Assembly (NCBI GenBank): GCA_038501785.1
Contig: JBAMJR010000011.1
Location: forward strand, 5,242,501-5,306,500
Direction of reading: 5' to 3'
Source: Myoxocephalus aenaeus
Taxonomy: Eukaryota > Chordata > Actinopteri > Perciformes > Cottidae
DNA: 64,000 nt
Numbering within the stretch: position 1 is the stretch's first letter; the number at the start of each line of letters is the position of its first letter. Shown one piece after another: positions 37,481 through 46,570 of the stretch. Below the pieces are notes generated by a model. The model did no database searches. It worked only from the letters and a program-made list of their open reading frames with translations, and was not told the DNA's origin. The translations under genes were made by a program, and so were the position numbers.

Positions 37481-39774
37481 CCCTCCTGACAGATGCTCTC
37501 CAAGACAGCTGGATCAGCAGCAAGAATGGAGCTGGGATCTGGGCTGCGAGCGAGGAGAGGATGTGATACGCGGCTGATTAGCGCGGGTGTACACGTGTCA
37601 ACAAGCGAGGCCTGGGGATCGCGTCGGCAGTTTGTGTTAATTGTCAGCTTAAGACACGTTTACCTATTTATTTCGAGGCGTAATGCTCGGCTTCGGGTAC
37701 CCAGCCCTGTTGAACGTAGTCGTTTTGCTTTCCACAACCCTTTTCTTTTTTTTTGGTTCCATCTTTCTACAAAAACAAAAAGTTGGACCCAGTAGTGTTT
37801 TTTTATTTTTTCTCTTTGCCTTCCGAGAGGTTTCTCCTCAGAAATGACCTTATTCTGCAACAGGCGCTCTTATAAGACTGATGTTGGAGGTGCTCGTAGC
37901 CAAGTGAAATAAATACTTTGTGAATTTTAAGTTGGAACTTGGCAGACGTGAATCGAAGTTTCTTTTTCTTCTTTTTTTTTTGGGACAAAGAATTTCCATT
38001 TTCAGTGTTCCTTTTTCCATTTTCGTTCGCCAGTCTAGAGGTTTTATGAGTTTGGGAAGAAATCTGGAGCTTCCTTCCAGACATTTGTTTTTCTTTCTAC
38101 CTATGCAGGTGTCAGGGTCAGGTGAAAAGCACAACAGGCCGAGTTTAGAGATCAAGACTCGAGTCTTCTGAATCTCGGCACTGGCACTTAGTTTAAGTTT
38201 AGTCCACCCTGGAATACTAAATGTAGCATCTTATTGTGGTTTTTTTTCCAAATTTTTCTTTCTAGCCGTTGTTTTTCTCCTGAAAATGACTTCCAGAAAG
38301 TGCAGCTCCTTTTTTTGCTCCTTGTGATTTTGTGGCGCGCTCTCATTTTAACACCCACTTTAGTCTGGTATTTATGAGGTGGTAACTATAGAGGAAAAAA
38401 CTGCCTCTCCATACTGGTGAGTGCTCAGGAGCCGGGGTCGGGTGAGGGGGCCTCTGCTGATGTACGTTAACTAGAGCGGACAGGCGGGTTTAAAGTTTCT
38501 GATGGGGCGCGTTTGATCGGGTCACGGCGCAGCTTGCAGTCGCGGCCGCGCGGAGGTGAGGCGGCTGTGAAGCCATCCGAGATTTCCCCCCGTCCATACA
38601 TTACAGGAGTGATAAAGGAGTCTGGGTAACGAGACGGGATGTTTGTACAGTCCTGCCGTCCCGAGGGACACCCCCACCCACCCCACCCCGTCCACCCAAC
38701 ACTCCTCCCACACTCAATCTACCTCCCGCTGAGCCGGTGGCTTGAACCCCTGACCTCTCCCACTCGCCAACAGTTGCCATATTTGCATTTCCAGCCCACT
38801 TAAAAGGCAAGGAGGGGGCGACTACAGCAGGCCTCATTCTCATCCCAGTGACCCCCTGCCCAGGCCTACCAACCCCGGACAGCAGTCTGGGGTTAATGCA
38901 CCAAGCGCTCCCATTGTCTCTGAATTAATGAAGTGCTCCCTGCCTGTCTCTTCTCATTCAATGACAACAAGGCAAATGACAAATGGTAGCGTTTTAAACG
39001 GCTATCGACATGCATGGGGGGGTTTAAGTCACAGAGTGAAGTCCCGGGTCGCGTCGGCCGGACGCCGTCGAGGCGCTTTCTATGTACAAACCGGGATCAA
39101 TTTGGAACGGTAGCAGCACGGCGCTCTGCACAGGGGAAGGTGTTTTATATTGAAATGGATGGTGCTCAGATGGAGGAGGAAGAGTCAGAGGCTGGGAGGG
39201 TTTTCACCTCAGAAAATGGAAGGGAAGGTGGGACTTGAGTCTTTCAAAGAATGGCAAGGGAGACCTCTGGTGGAAGGCCGAGGTATCCACCCAGGCTACT
39301 GCTGATGAATCTCAAGATTACCGTTTATTGCACTGTGTTACGAGGATGAGGAACATTTTGTTCATCAGGGCCCCGTACTCATCAAAGCAAATATATGTGT
39401 ATATTTAATATACACAAAGTAACAAGTGTACTGTTCAATGTGTCCACTTTTCCACTGATGAAATTAAACATGGGAATTAGAGATTTTCTTTTCCAATTGA
39501 AGACAAAAGATGCACAAGAATATAGAACAAACAATATAGAGGAGCTATAGAGGAGTACCATGAAAAACAGTGACTGTGATGATAATAGTAATAATTATAA
39601 AGGGGATGGAGGAAGAAAAGCAGGGAAAGAACAAAGAAAATAAATGGATTATGGGATGGATCCAGCAGCACTGAGAATGGAGGAGTGAGGGAAAGACGTA
39701 ACCATAACCCTCATAACTAAATACTGTAACTCGTTGCATCTAAAGCTGCCACTTGACTTTATTTTCATTAGACA

Positions 39775-40045
39775 TGTCCTGATTAATCAATGAATCACTT
39801 GTATTAAATGTCCTCAGGTCCAATGGACTTCTTTCAAACGTCTTGCTTTGTCCAAACCACAAAGATATTGAATTTACAACGATAATCGGAGAAAAGCATA
39901 AAATCCTCACAATTGATTGGCATTTTTGCTGGAAAAAAAAAAGACTTTAAATTGCCAGCTTTTTTGGGGGGGGGGGGGGGGGGGGGGGGGGCAAATCATT
40001 GATTAATTAAATCAGCCGTCCGGTTAATATTGCAGGGTGACTGAC
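39775..40045. repeat. Interspersed repeat copy interrupted by oligo-G
   Basis: It starts GATTAATCAATGAATCACTT and contains TTCAAACGTCTTGCTTTGTC, AAAGATATTGAATTTACAAC and TCATTGATTAATTAAATCAG. This is the fullest copy of the family also seen at 3020, 8120, 23500 and 45288. A 26-G run (39966-39991) sits inside it. It ends only about 400 bp before exon 3. Confidence 0.6.
39966..39991. repeat. Oligo-G run, 26 G
   Basis: An unbroken G run inside a repeat copy. Confidence 0.9.
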
Positions 40046-40434
40046 ACATTTTTGGTGGGGGATTTTAGCGATTCAACCGTGGATGATGAAGCGGATGAGA
40101 CCAGAGCATTCTCATGGAGACTTTGTGTCTTCAGGGTTTATTACGGAGCCTAATGCTAAGGCTGGAGAATTATAGATGTGTGTATAGCAGAGAGAGCTTT
40201 TCCTGATTCCCTTTTCACGTAAAAATCTTGTCGTCAACAAGGGATCCGTTTCCTCGTATCCACACGCTTTACAATGTCTTTGCTACGACACACACTGCAT
40301 CGCTCACACTGAGCTGCTGGACGTGGTGGTCCAGCTCTCTCCGGCTGACAGCTTGTTACGGCGCATCACGCCGCTGTAGGTGTGACCTTTTTGCGGCTGA
40401 CCTCTGACCTTCTGACCTTCTGTTCTCACTGCAG

Positions 40435-40685
40435 TGCTGAGTATCCGCGGCGCCCAGGAGGAGGAGCCCCCAGATCCCCAGCTCATGCGCCTGGACAACA
40501 TGCTGCTGGCCGAGGGCGTGTCCGGTCCGGAGAAAGGTGGAGGGTCGGCGGCGGCGGCGGCCGCAGCGGCGGCCTCGGGAGCGGCGGGGGCGGGAGCGGA
40601 CAACACCACGGAGCACTCGGACTACAGGGCGAAGCTGACCCAGATCAGACAGATCTACCACACAGAGCTGGAGAAGTACGAGCAG
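40435..40685 (+). CDS. pbx1: Pbx1 coding exon 3: end of PBC-A, alanine linker, start of PBC-B
   Basis: The acceptor AG is at 40433-40434 after a pyrimidine-rich tract, and the donor GT is at 40686. The 251-bp exon enters in phase 1: one G from exon 2 plus TG makes Val, then LSIRGAQEEEPPDPQLMRLD. It ends in phase 0 after EKYEQ. The first ~30 residues are the end of PBC-A, the region that contacts Meis/Prep partners. Next comes a GGGS-Ala9 tract built largely from GCG codons, then a Gly/Ala spacer. PBC-B begins at EHSDYRAKLTQIRQIYHTEL. The sequence is near-identical to vertebrate PBX1 through PBX3. PPDP and KLTQ occur in PBX3 as well, so this exon alone does not settle the paralogue. The spacer (SGAAGAGADNTTE) is the only clearly variable part, and it is about two residues longer than in human PBX1 as I recall it. 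Confidence 0.97.
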
Positions 40686-42236
40686 GTGAGCACAGCGGAC
40701 CTGAACCGACGAGACTGGCTGAGGCATACTAATAATCCTGAACTAATAATACTGATCGGGCTTTTTGTTTTCTCACCAAGCATTTCCCTGGTCACAAATA
40801 AATAGTAGTATATAATAGTAATAGTAAGATAGTAACAGGGACTACATTAAAACAATAAACTCATACTTGTTCCATAATGTTTGACCCTCCTTAAGTAAAT
40901 CCAGCTGTATGAGGATACAAAACAGAATTTTTTTTTGCTTAGAATATTTTCTTGGTGAATCGACCATATTTCCAGGGTTACCTTCCAGTTGTCTAAAAAA
41001 AAAAAATGAAAGTCTGTGGACTTCCCCTTAAATACATCAGTGTATTTTCCTGCATCACTTCGTGGTTCCTGGCTAAATGCTTAACCATGAGGGCACAAGT
41101 GCGCTCTGTGTAATGAAAGCCGAGCATTTACAGCCGAAACTGTTTCTCTAAACGTTGATTGGGGAAAAATAATTGGGGACTGTTTTGATTATTGTTTAAT
41201 ACATTTTTCAAGTAAAAGATAACACAGGAAGTTGTAGCTCCTCTTTCGTGAGGATTTGCCGCTATTCTTCGTCTTATTTGATCGTATAGTGAGTATTTTA
41301 AAGTTTTTGAGGCAAAACAAGACACTTATGTCTTGAGGTCATTTTTCACTTTTACACATTTTGGCATATGTGTTGCCAATACTTTTCTTCTACAACCGAA
41401 AGATGCAGTCAGCGCACTTACAATACAAAGTCCGTTAATGGCTGTTTTGACATACATTTCACAGACTATTTACATCTTTGCTGAGGCGGGATCGGCCTTG
41501 AATCAACGTTTCCTCAACATGAATCCCTCTCAGTCAGAATTCCCTTCAGATTGTGTTCTCAGCCCAGAATAGTCCAGAATATGCACTATGTTGTGCATCT
41601 CTGTGTGTTTTCCAAGTATAGTCTTGAACGTCTGCTGGGGGAGGGGGGTGATTTCCTCTCATCGCCTTCGTAACCGACGCATTCATGACAATGGCGTCCC
41701 TTTCAGATGCATACGAGCAAGACAGATGAACACGCAGATAGACAGACACAGACAAAGCCTGACACGGCTAAATCCAGAGAGAGATCGACGGGGAGGAGAG
41801 GAAATAAAGAAGAGGAGACAGTAAGAGACGCAGAGTCGGAGTGTAATATCGTGGCAGATTCACGCCTGGTGTCACACGGGCTGGATGAATGAAAAACGTT
41901 GTGGCGTGTTCGTCTCTCAGGGTGGCTGTGCTGTGAAAGTGCGTCTGAGAAGAAGAACAGCTGTCATTGGTTCCTCTCAACGCTCTGCCATCACCACTTC
42001 TGTTAAATATGAAACATATCAGCGCTCATATTCCCCTTTGGCTCTGCGAGAAAGCTTGCCCCAGAACTACATTTTCTTTTCTTTTTTTTATTTAATCTGT
42101 GACTTTTAAATACTGTACGACGTTGTGTGTGCGCATGTGTGTGCGTGCGTGTGCAGATGTGGGTTTCTGCAGTGGTGAATTTTAATATGGCCCCATTGGC
42201 AAAAATTAAAGTCTTACAGTTTTTTTTATATTTATC

Positions 42237-42285
<49 letters not shown>

Positions 42286-42340
42286 GTGTGTGTTTGTTTG
42301 TGTGTGTTTGTGTGCGTGGGCGTGTGTGTCCTCCCCACAG
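40686..42340 (+). other. pbx1: pbx1 intron 3
   Basis: This GT-AG intron of about 1.65 kb lies between two PBC-B exons. It is AT-rich, with no coding potential that I recognise. Its last 100 bases are dominated by an almost pure TG tract (about 42240-42330), leaving only TCCTCCCCACAG as a pyrimidine-rich acceptor. The open frames at 41588-41892 have no familiar motifs and are probably chance. Confidence 0.9.
42240..42330. repeat. (TG)n tract abutting the exon 4 acceptor
   Basis: A run of about 34 TG units with a few TA, TTTG and CG interruptions, ending about 10 bases before the acceptor region of exon 4. In the transcript it is a UG repeat, a known target of TDP-43 and CELF-type proteins. 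Confidence 0.95.
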
Positions 42341-42531
42341 GCGTGTAACGAATTCACCACCCACGTGATGAACCTGTTGCGGGAGCAGTCGCGCACGCGG
42401 CCGATTTCGCCCAAAGAGATCGAGCGCATGGTGAACATCATCCACCGCAAGTTCAGCTCCATCCAGATGCAGCTCAAGCAGAGCACCTGCGAGGCCGTCA
42501 TGATCCTGCGCTCCCGCTTCCTCGATGCCAG
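42341..42531 (+). CDS. pbx1: Pbx1 coding exon 4: PBC-B domain
   Basis: The acceptor CAG ends at 42340 and the exon ends in phase 2 with the AG of an arginine codon, followed by GTGTGT from 42532. It is 191 bp long. It encodes ACNEFTTHVMNLLREQSRTR, then PISPKEIERMVNIIHRKF and SSIQMQLKQSTCEAVMILRS, ending at RFLDA. This is most of PBC-B, the helical region that supports heterodimerisation, masks nuclear localisation signals and lies just before the homeodomain. Compared with human PBX1, the visible change is Asn for Ser in ERMVNIIHR, which is conservative. The exon cannot be skipped in frame. Its donor is unusual (T and G at +3/+4 instead of A/G and A), and it sits between UG-rich tracts; see the findings. 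Confidence 0.97.
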
Positions 42532-42738
42532 GTGTGTGTGTGTGTGTTTTTTCTGTCACTGCAATCAGGGCGCGTGCGCATTTCCATGCACAGGCCGCGC
42601 TCACAACCTCCCCGGCTTTAAAAAAAACGTTGCAAATCATCATGTGCCTCCTCTGCTCGGCCTGATATCCATTTGAATGGCCGATGTAGGAGGCCTATCA
42701 TGCTATAAACATGCTGTAACACATGCCGTAATTGCTGC

Positions 42739-42740
<2 letters not shown>

Positions 42741-42801
<61 letters not shown>
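42741..42801. repeat. (AC)n microsatellite, about 30 units
   Basis: A pure AC run, 210 bases after the exon 4 donor. It is complementary to the upstream TG tract, so the pre-mRNA could pair across exon 4. Confidence 0.97.
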
Positions 42802-42802
<1 letters not shown>

Positions 42803-42889
42803 TCGAGGCTGCATCTCTGGGTGCCATTTGGACCAGCATACCCAGCACCGCTGGCCAATAAGAGTTCACCGCGTGCTCCATAGCGCTAA

Positions 42890-43400
42890 CGATTTCCCTT
42901 TTTTAATGTAATCGCTTGTTCCTTTTGATGCGCGCTTTGGATTTGCATACATTTCTCCGAGGATAAATGTCACTCAAAAGTCTGAGTCGGAGGCATAACA
43001 TTTAAATGAGGCATGCGCTCCCTTACAAAGCTCCCTATCTATTCTCTTGCAAATGATTGTGGCGGTGCGGAGGGGAAGGGGACGGGAGAGGGAGAGGAGA
43101 GCTTTCACTGGTTGAGAGGCACCGCCATGCTCGGCGCCGCTGATTAATCTACTGGCTGCTGGAGCTCACGCTGTGCACATTTGCATATTCTCAAGCAGGC
43201 TTTGGAGTGCGGGACAGAGATTTTAGCACAAATCTCCTCACCGGTGGATACATGCATAGAGATTTTACAGGGTTCCCCTGCAGCTTATGCAAAGCCCTCT
43301 TCAGATGTGGCACATGCAGACGTGACCTGATAGGTGCAGGAGATGGAGGGTCAGTCAACTCGTGGGCATCGGCATGTGATATCTGTCTGCTTTAAAAAGG
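42890..43400. promoter_or_regulatory. pbx1: Candidate intron 4 enhancer block
   Basis: A non-repetitive block with octamers at 42941-42948 and 43179-43186, plus AACATTTAAATGAGGCATGC and GCTGATTAATCTACTGG. Two octamers 240 bp apart in unrepetitive intronic DNA suggest regulation by POU factors. Untested. Confidence 0.4.
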
Positions 43401-43789
43401 TGTGGGTGGGAGAGGGGGTCACAGGGTTTTTTATGGAGGCTTTGAAAAATTTTTTGCTAGTATTTCATGTGTGATCTGTGCAGCCTTGTATTTGGAGCAT
43501 GCTGGGATATAAAGATTTAACTTTGGATTAACTGTGTGTTTACCATTAGACGCGGTTAGTCTGTACCTTTTGAAGTCAAAGACAATGCTGGTGCGATACT
43601 CGCTGTAAAGCTGCTCTAATTAACGTGTTTGCATTAACCGTGGAACAAATCACAGCATTGTTTTGGTTTCATGGGTTCCGGATATTTCCCCTTCCCTCTT
43701 CAAACGATGTCATGTGACTGCCGGATGTGTAAATACACAACTGTGTGCAAACCTGTTTGCCACAACAACTTCATATTCATATGCTTGTT

Positions 43790-43809
43790 GCGCTGCCCCC
43801 AAGTGGCCA
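43790..43809 (-). promoter_or_regulatory. CTCF-like motif
   Basis: The minus strand reads TGGCCACTTGGGGGCAGCGC, a very close match to the CTCF consensus TGGCCACYAGRGGGCGCYA over its core. It is the best such site in the window. Confidence 0.5.
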
Positions 43810-44715
43810 AAGAAAAGGCTGCAGGTGTAAAGAAAATGAAGGAATATTCATTTTTTAATTTTTTGTACAAACCCCAACCACAAACCACACAGAGAACAAG
43901 AACTGGAAATGCCATAAACCTATCTCTAAATCTAAATTGGTAATTATTATTAAATTTAGAACTGTCTGACCAGACATGTGATCTGGATATGTTTAAGTAT
44001 TGGCGTTTGATACGCAATCATTACTTATTTATATGTATATATATATATATGATTATCTAATTGGCACAATCTTTTTAAATGTTTCTTCCAGCAATAGTCG
44101 ATTTTGAGTAGAATCTAATGGCCCTCTATGTGCCGTTACTGCTACTGCCACTTTGTTTCAGTTGTTCATGAAGAGCTCTAGCGAAGCGGTTCTTGGCCAA
44201 ACTGTTCTCTCGAGTCCTGACAAAGCGTCTGAGAGTCAACTGCCGCTAAATTGATACGTTTCTAGCGTGGCAGCAGCTTTCCCAAAGCACAGCCCGAAAG
44301 AGACCCCATTATTTGAAGACCAGTCGATTATTAAGTCAACATTTTAGTTAGTTAAAAAAAATATATATATATCAATATCCCGCAAAAGGTATTTTTAACC
44401 ACTCGTTTAGTGACTCCTGGTGGTATTTTTCTTTTTAAGTATTGTTGTGAGGTCAAGGAAAGGCGTGAAGAAGACTTCATAAGGACTTAGGGAAAGACAA
44501 CTGCTTTGAGAATGCGACTGCATTTAAACTATGCTACGTAATAATGCATCGGAGGTTATTGACGTGGGTCTGCCGTGATGCTGCCGCAAGGAACTGTGGG
44601 ACGGTATAATCTCTTCCTCTCGTCCTTTCACTAAGTCAGGAACCGTCCTAAGCAACAGCTTAGCGATCGTTGTAAACTCCACTCCTGTTTTAACTTGCCT
44701 CTACTGTTTTTGCAG

Positions 44716-44851
44716 ACGGAAAAGACGAAACTTCAACAAGCAGGCGACAGAGATCCTGAACGAATATTTCTACTCGCACCTCAGTAACCCCTACCCAAGC
44801 GAGGAGGCTAAAGAAGAGCTGGCCAAGAAGTGTGCCATCACAGTTGCCCAG
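44716..44851 (+). CDS. pbx1: Pbx1 coding exon 5: TALE homeodomain, helices 1-2 and start of helix 3
   Basis: The exon is 136 bp, from acceptor TTTTTGCAG to donor CAG|GTACAC. With AG from exon 4 it reads RRKRRNFNKQATEILNEYFY, SHLSNPYPSEEAKEELAKK, then CAITVAQ. The basic N-terminal arm RRKRR binds the minor groove and forms part of a nuclear localisation signal. NPYPSEE contains the Pro-Tyr-Pro of the three-residue TALE loop, which receives the Hox YPWM tryptophan motif. AKKCAITVAQ leads into recognition helix 3. The family normally has Ser where this protein has Ala in ITV-A-Q, so the substitution is worth checking. The exon ends in phase 0, inside the homeodomain, as in PBX1. Confidence 0.97.
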
Positions 44852-45287
44852 GTACACCACAGATCAGTGCACATCACACCACACCATCACCTGTAGGAAA
44901 GCCACTGAGACAAACCAGATTGCTAATCCGAAGCGGCTGTGAGCGTCTTGGCAAGTAACCTAATAATACGTTTTCTGACTGTCATGGGTACAGACAGCTC
45001 CTCTAATCTTTCAGCGGTACCTTTCAGGGAGACAACAAAGGACTCAAAGTATAAATATATGCCATGTCATAAATTTATCGTCTTGTAATTCAAACCAGAC
45101 AAAGCTATTTTTGACCAATGACTCTTTTGTTTCTATTGAAGTAACGCAGGCTAGAGACAACACTGCTGTCAAAGTTCTCATCTCATCATATAGTGGAACA
45201 AGTTTTCTTATAACACAAAAAAGATATACAGTCAGTAAAAGTCAGTAAAAGTACTTCTGTTTCAAAACACATTTCTTTGTTCCATGG

Positions 45288-45400
45288 ATTCTAAAATGAA
45301 TGTTATTTTGGCTACTCATCCAAACATTTGACAAAACTATGAATTGATTAATTAAAAAAAACAGACCAATAGGTTAATGAATTGTGAGTGCAATGGTGGG
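45288..45400. repeat. Interspersed repeat fragment
   Basis: CTATGAATTGATTAATT and AATAGGTTAATGAATTGTG resemble the AT-rich end of the family at 39775. The match is short and diverged. Confidence 0.35.
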
Positions 45401-45534
45401 TTACTATTAATCTGGCAGTAACTTCAAAGTCAGCTTTACTGTGAATTTCTTGACATTTACCAAATTTACAGAGGAATTGAAAAAATACTTTTCTCTCTTG
45501 TCCAACAAATGAAGTGAATACAGATAATTTACAT

Positions 45535-45600
45535 TACATTGCATTTCATTTAGCTGATGCTTTTATCCAAAGCGACTTACAATAAGTGCAATTCAACCAT
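45535..45600. mobile_element. V-SINE-like conserved core
   Basis: CATTTAGCTGATGCTTTTAT then CCAAAGCGACTTACAATAAG is the deeply conserved central domain of vertebrate V-SINEs, as I recall it. No tRNA-like head or tail can be defined, so it is an old fragment. Confidence 0.6.
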
Positions 45601-46410
45601 GAGTACAAACTCAGAACAACAAGATAATAAACAGATAATAAAGTGCAAATAGATTAAAAAAACATTGAGACAACATATATATAAAGAAAAACTATCATTC
45701 TGAACTTGCCAAACATCTAAAAAACTCCAATATTTAGGCCCCTTGTTTGTATGTTTTCCATTTTTGCATTCTAGCGCTCAAGTTGTTTCAATCCCGTGAG
45801 AATTGATAATAAGGGAAGCAACGCCAAGGTAAACAGCAGTTTGTGTTTTGAATCCATCATTTGGGAATGGATTGTTTTCTCAATTGGTTTCATTAATTCA
45901 TACCAAATGATTTGAGGATGCATCTGGGCCTGATTGTGGAAGCTGCTCGGCGGCTGAATGATTTGTAGACTTTCCGTTTCTTGGCCATAATAAAGGAGAT
46001 GTTTACCTACTCTGTGTATTGGAAACTTTGCAGGATTGATTTGGTTTTCATTTTAATGTTGTTTATCATTAGCGCCGGGATTACCCCCCTGGCGTCATCT
46101 GGGAGTCCATTAGCAGTAATGGGTGTTAGCGGATGTTGACTGATTGGTGCGTGCGTGAGTTCTGATGATAGCTGCAGTCATGGTGACATAATGAGACTGT
46201 TATTGGCAATCATTCCATTCTGGCACTAATGTGGATTCGCAGCACCACTCTATGTAGCCCCTACCTCTCCGCAGTGTTACATGCCATTACAGCTAAGCTA
46301 AAAAAGACCACCCTGATATCTCTGAATGCTTCCCTTTCCCAAATGTGGTGAGGCTCTGTGTGTTGAGATTTCTTGAGCATTAAACTACTTTCTCTTGTTT
46401 GTCTGCTCAG

Positions 46411-46570
46411 GTTTCCAACTGGTTTGGGAATAAAAGAATCAGATACAAGAAAAACATTGGTAAGTTCCAAGAAGAAGCCAACATGTACGCTGCGAGAACT
46501 GCCGTGAATGCGGCTAATGCATCCTCACATGGAAGCCAAGCAAATTCACCCTCAACTCCAAACTCTGCAG
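46411..46570 (+). CDS. pbx1: Pbx1 coding exon 6: recognition helix and proximal tail
   Basis: The acceptor is TGTCTGCTCAG, and the donor follows AACTCTGCAG|GTGAGA. The 160-bp exon starts in phase 0 with VSNWFGNKRIRYKKNIGKF. These are helix-3 residues: WF and Asn51 contact DNA, and Gly at position 50 is typical of PBC proteins. QEEANMYAARTAV follows, then NAANASSHGSQANSPSTP and NSA, leaving a phase-1 G. HGSQANSPSTPNSAG is a Pbx1 signature; Pbx3 has a different, longer tail here. The helix after the homeodomain (KKNIGKFQEEAN) strengthens Hox cooperativity and DNA binding in PBX1. MYAARTAVNAAN differs from the mammalian IYAAKTAVTATN in ways I would expect for a fish orthologue. Confidence 0.97.

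Larger units (their letters stand above)
1..40434 (+). other. pbx1: pbx1 intron 2, 3' part (non-coding)
   Basis: No exon of a recognisable protein occurs before 40435. Open frames here are short, overlap on both strands, and many run through microsatellites. The first exon seen at 40435 starts in phase 1 at the Leu-Ser-Ile-Arg-Gly-Ala-Gln of PBC-A, the known start of PBX1 exon 3, so what lies upstream is intron 2. This intron is also by far the longest in mammalian PBX1 (recalled from the human gene). It holds simple repeats, transposon remnants and conserved-looking AT-rich blocks with homeodomain, POU and TALE motifs, listed separately. The stretches between those entries show nothing I can interpret. 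Exons 1 and 2 were looked for by eye and not found. A short exon 2 (about 24 codons) could be missed by eye, but its position would be unusual. Confidence 0.85.
42532..44715 (+). other. pbx1: pbx1 intron 4
   Basis: This 2.2-kb GT-AG intron starts with a GTGTGTGTGTGTGTGT run and ends in CTACTGTTTTTGCAG. It contains an (AC)n microsatellite at 42741-42801, a conserved-looking block with two octamer motifs (42890-43400), and a strong CTCF-type motif on the minus strand (43790-43809). A short (AT)n tract lies at 44032-44050. No coding sequence is apparent. Confidence 0.9.
44852..46410 (+). other. pbx1: pbx1 intron 5
   Basis: This GT-AG intron of about 1.56 kb interrupts the homeodomain. It contains a diverged interspersed repeat (about 45288-45400) and a V-SINE-like core (45535-45600). 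The 45890-46250 part has TAAT-rich, evenly composed sequence that could be a conserved non-coding element. No exon is visible. Confidence 0.88.

Noticed and set aside
1..40434. Search for pbx1 exons 1 and 2
   Set aside because: No stretch coding for the PBX N-terminus or for the NCHRMKPALF/VLCEIKEKT segment was seen. They should be upstream of the window.
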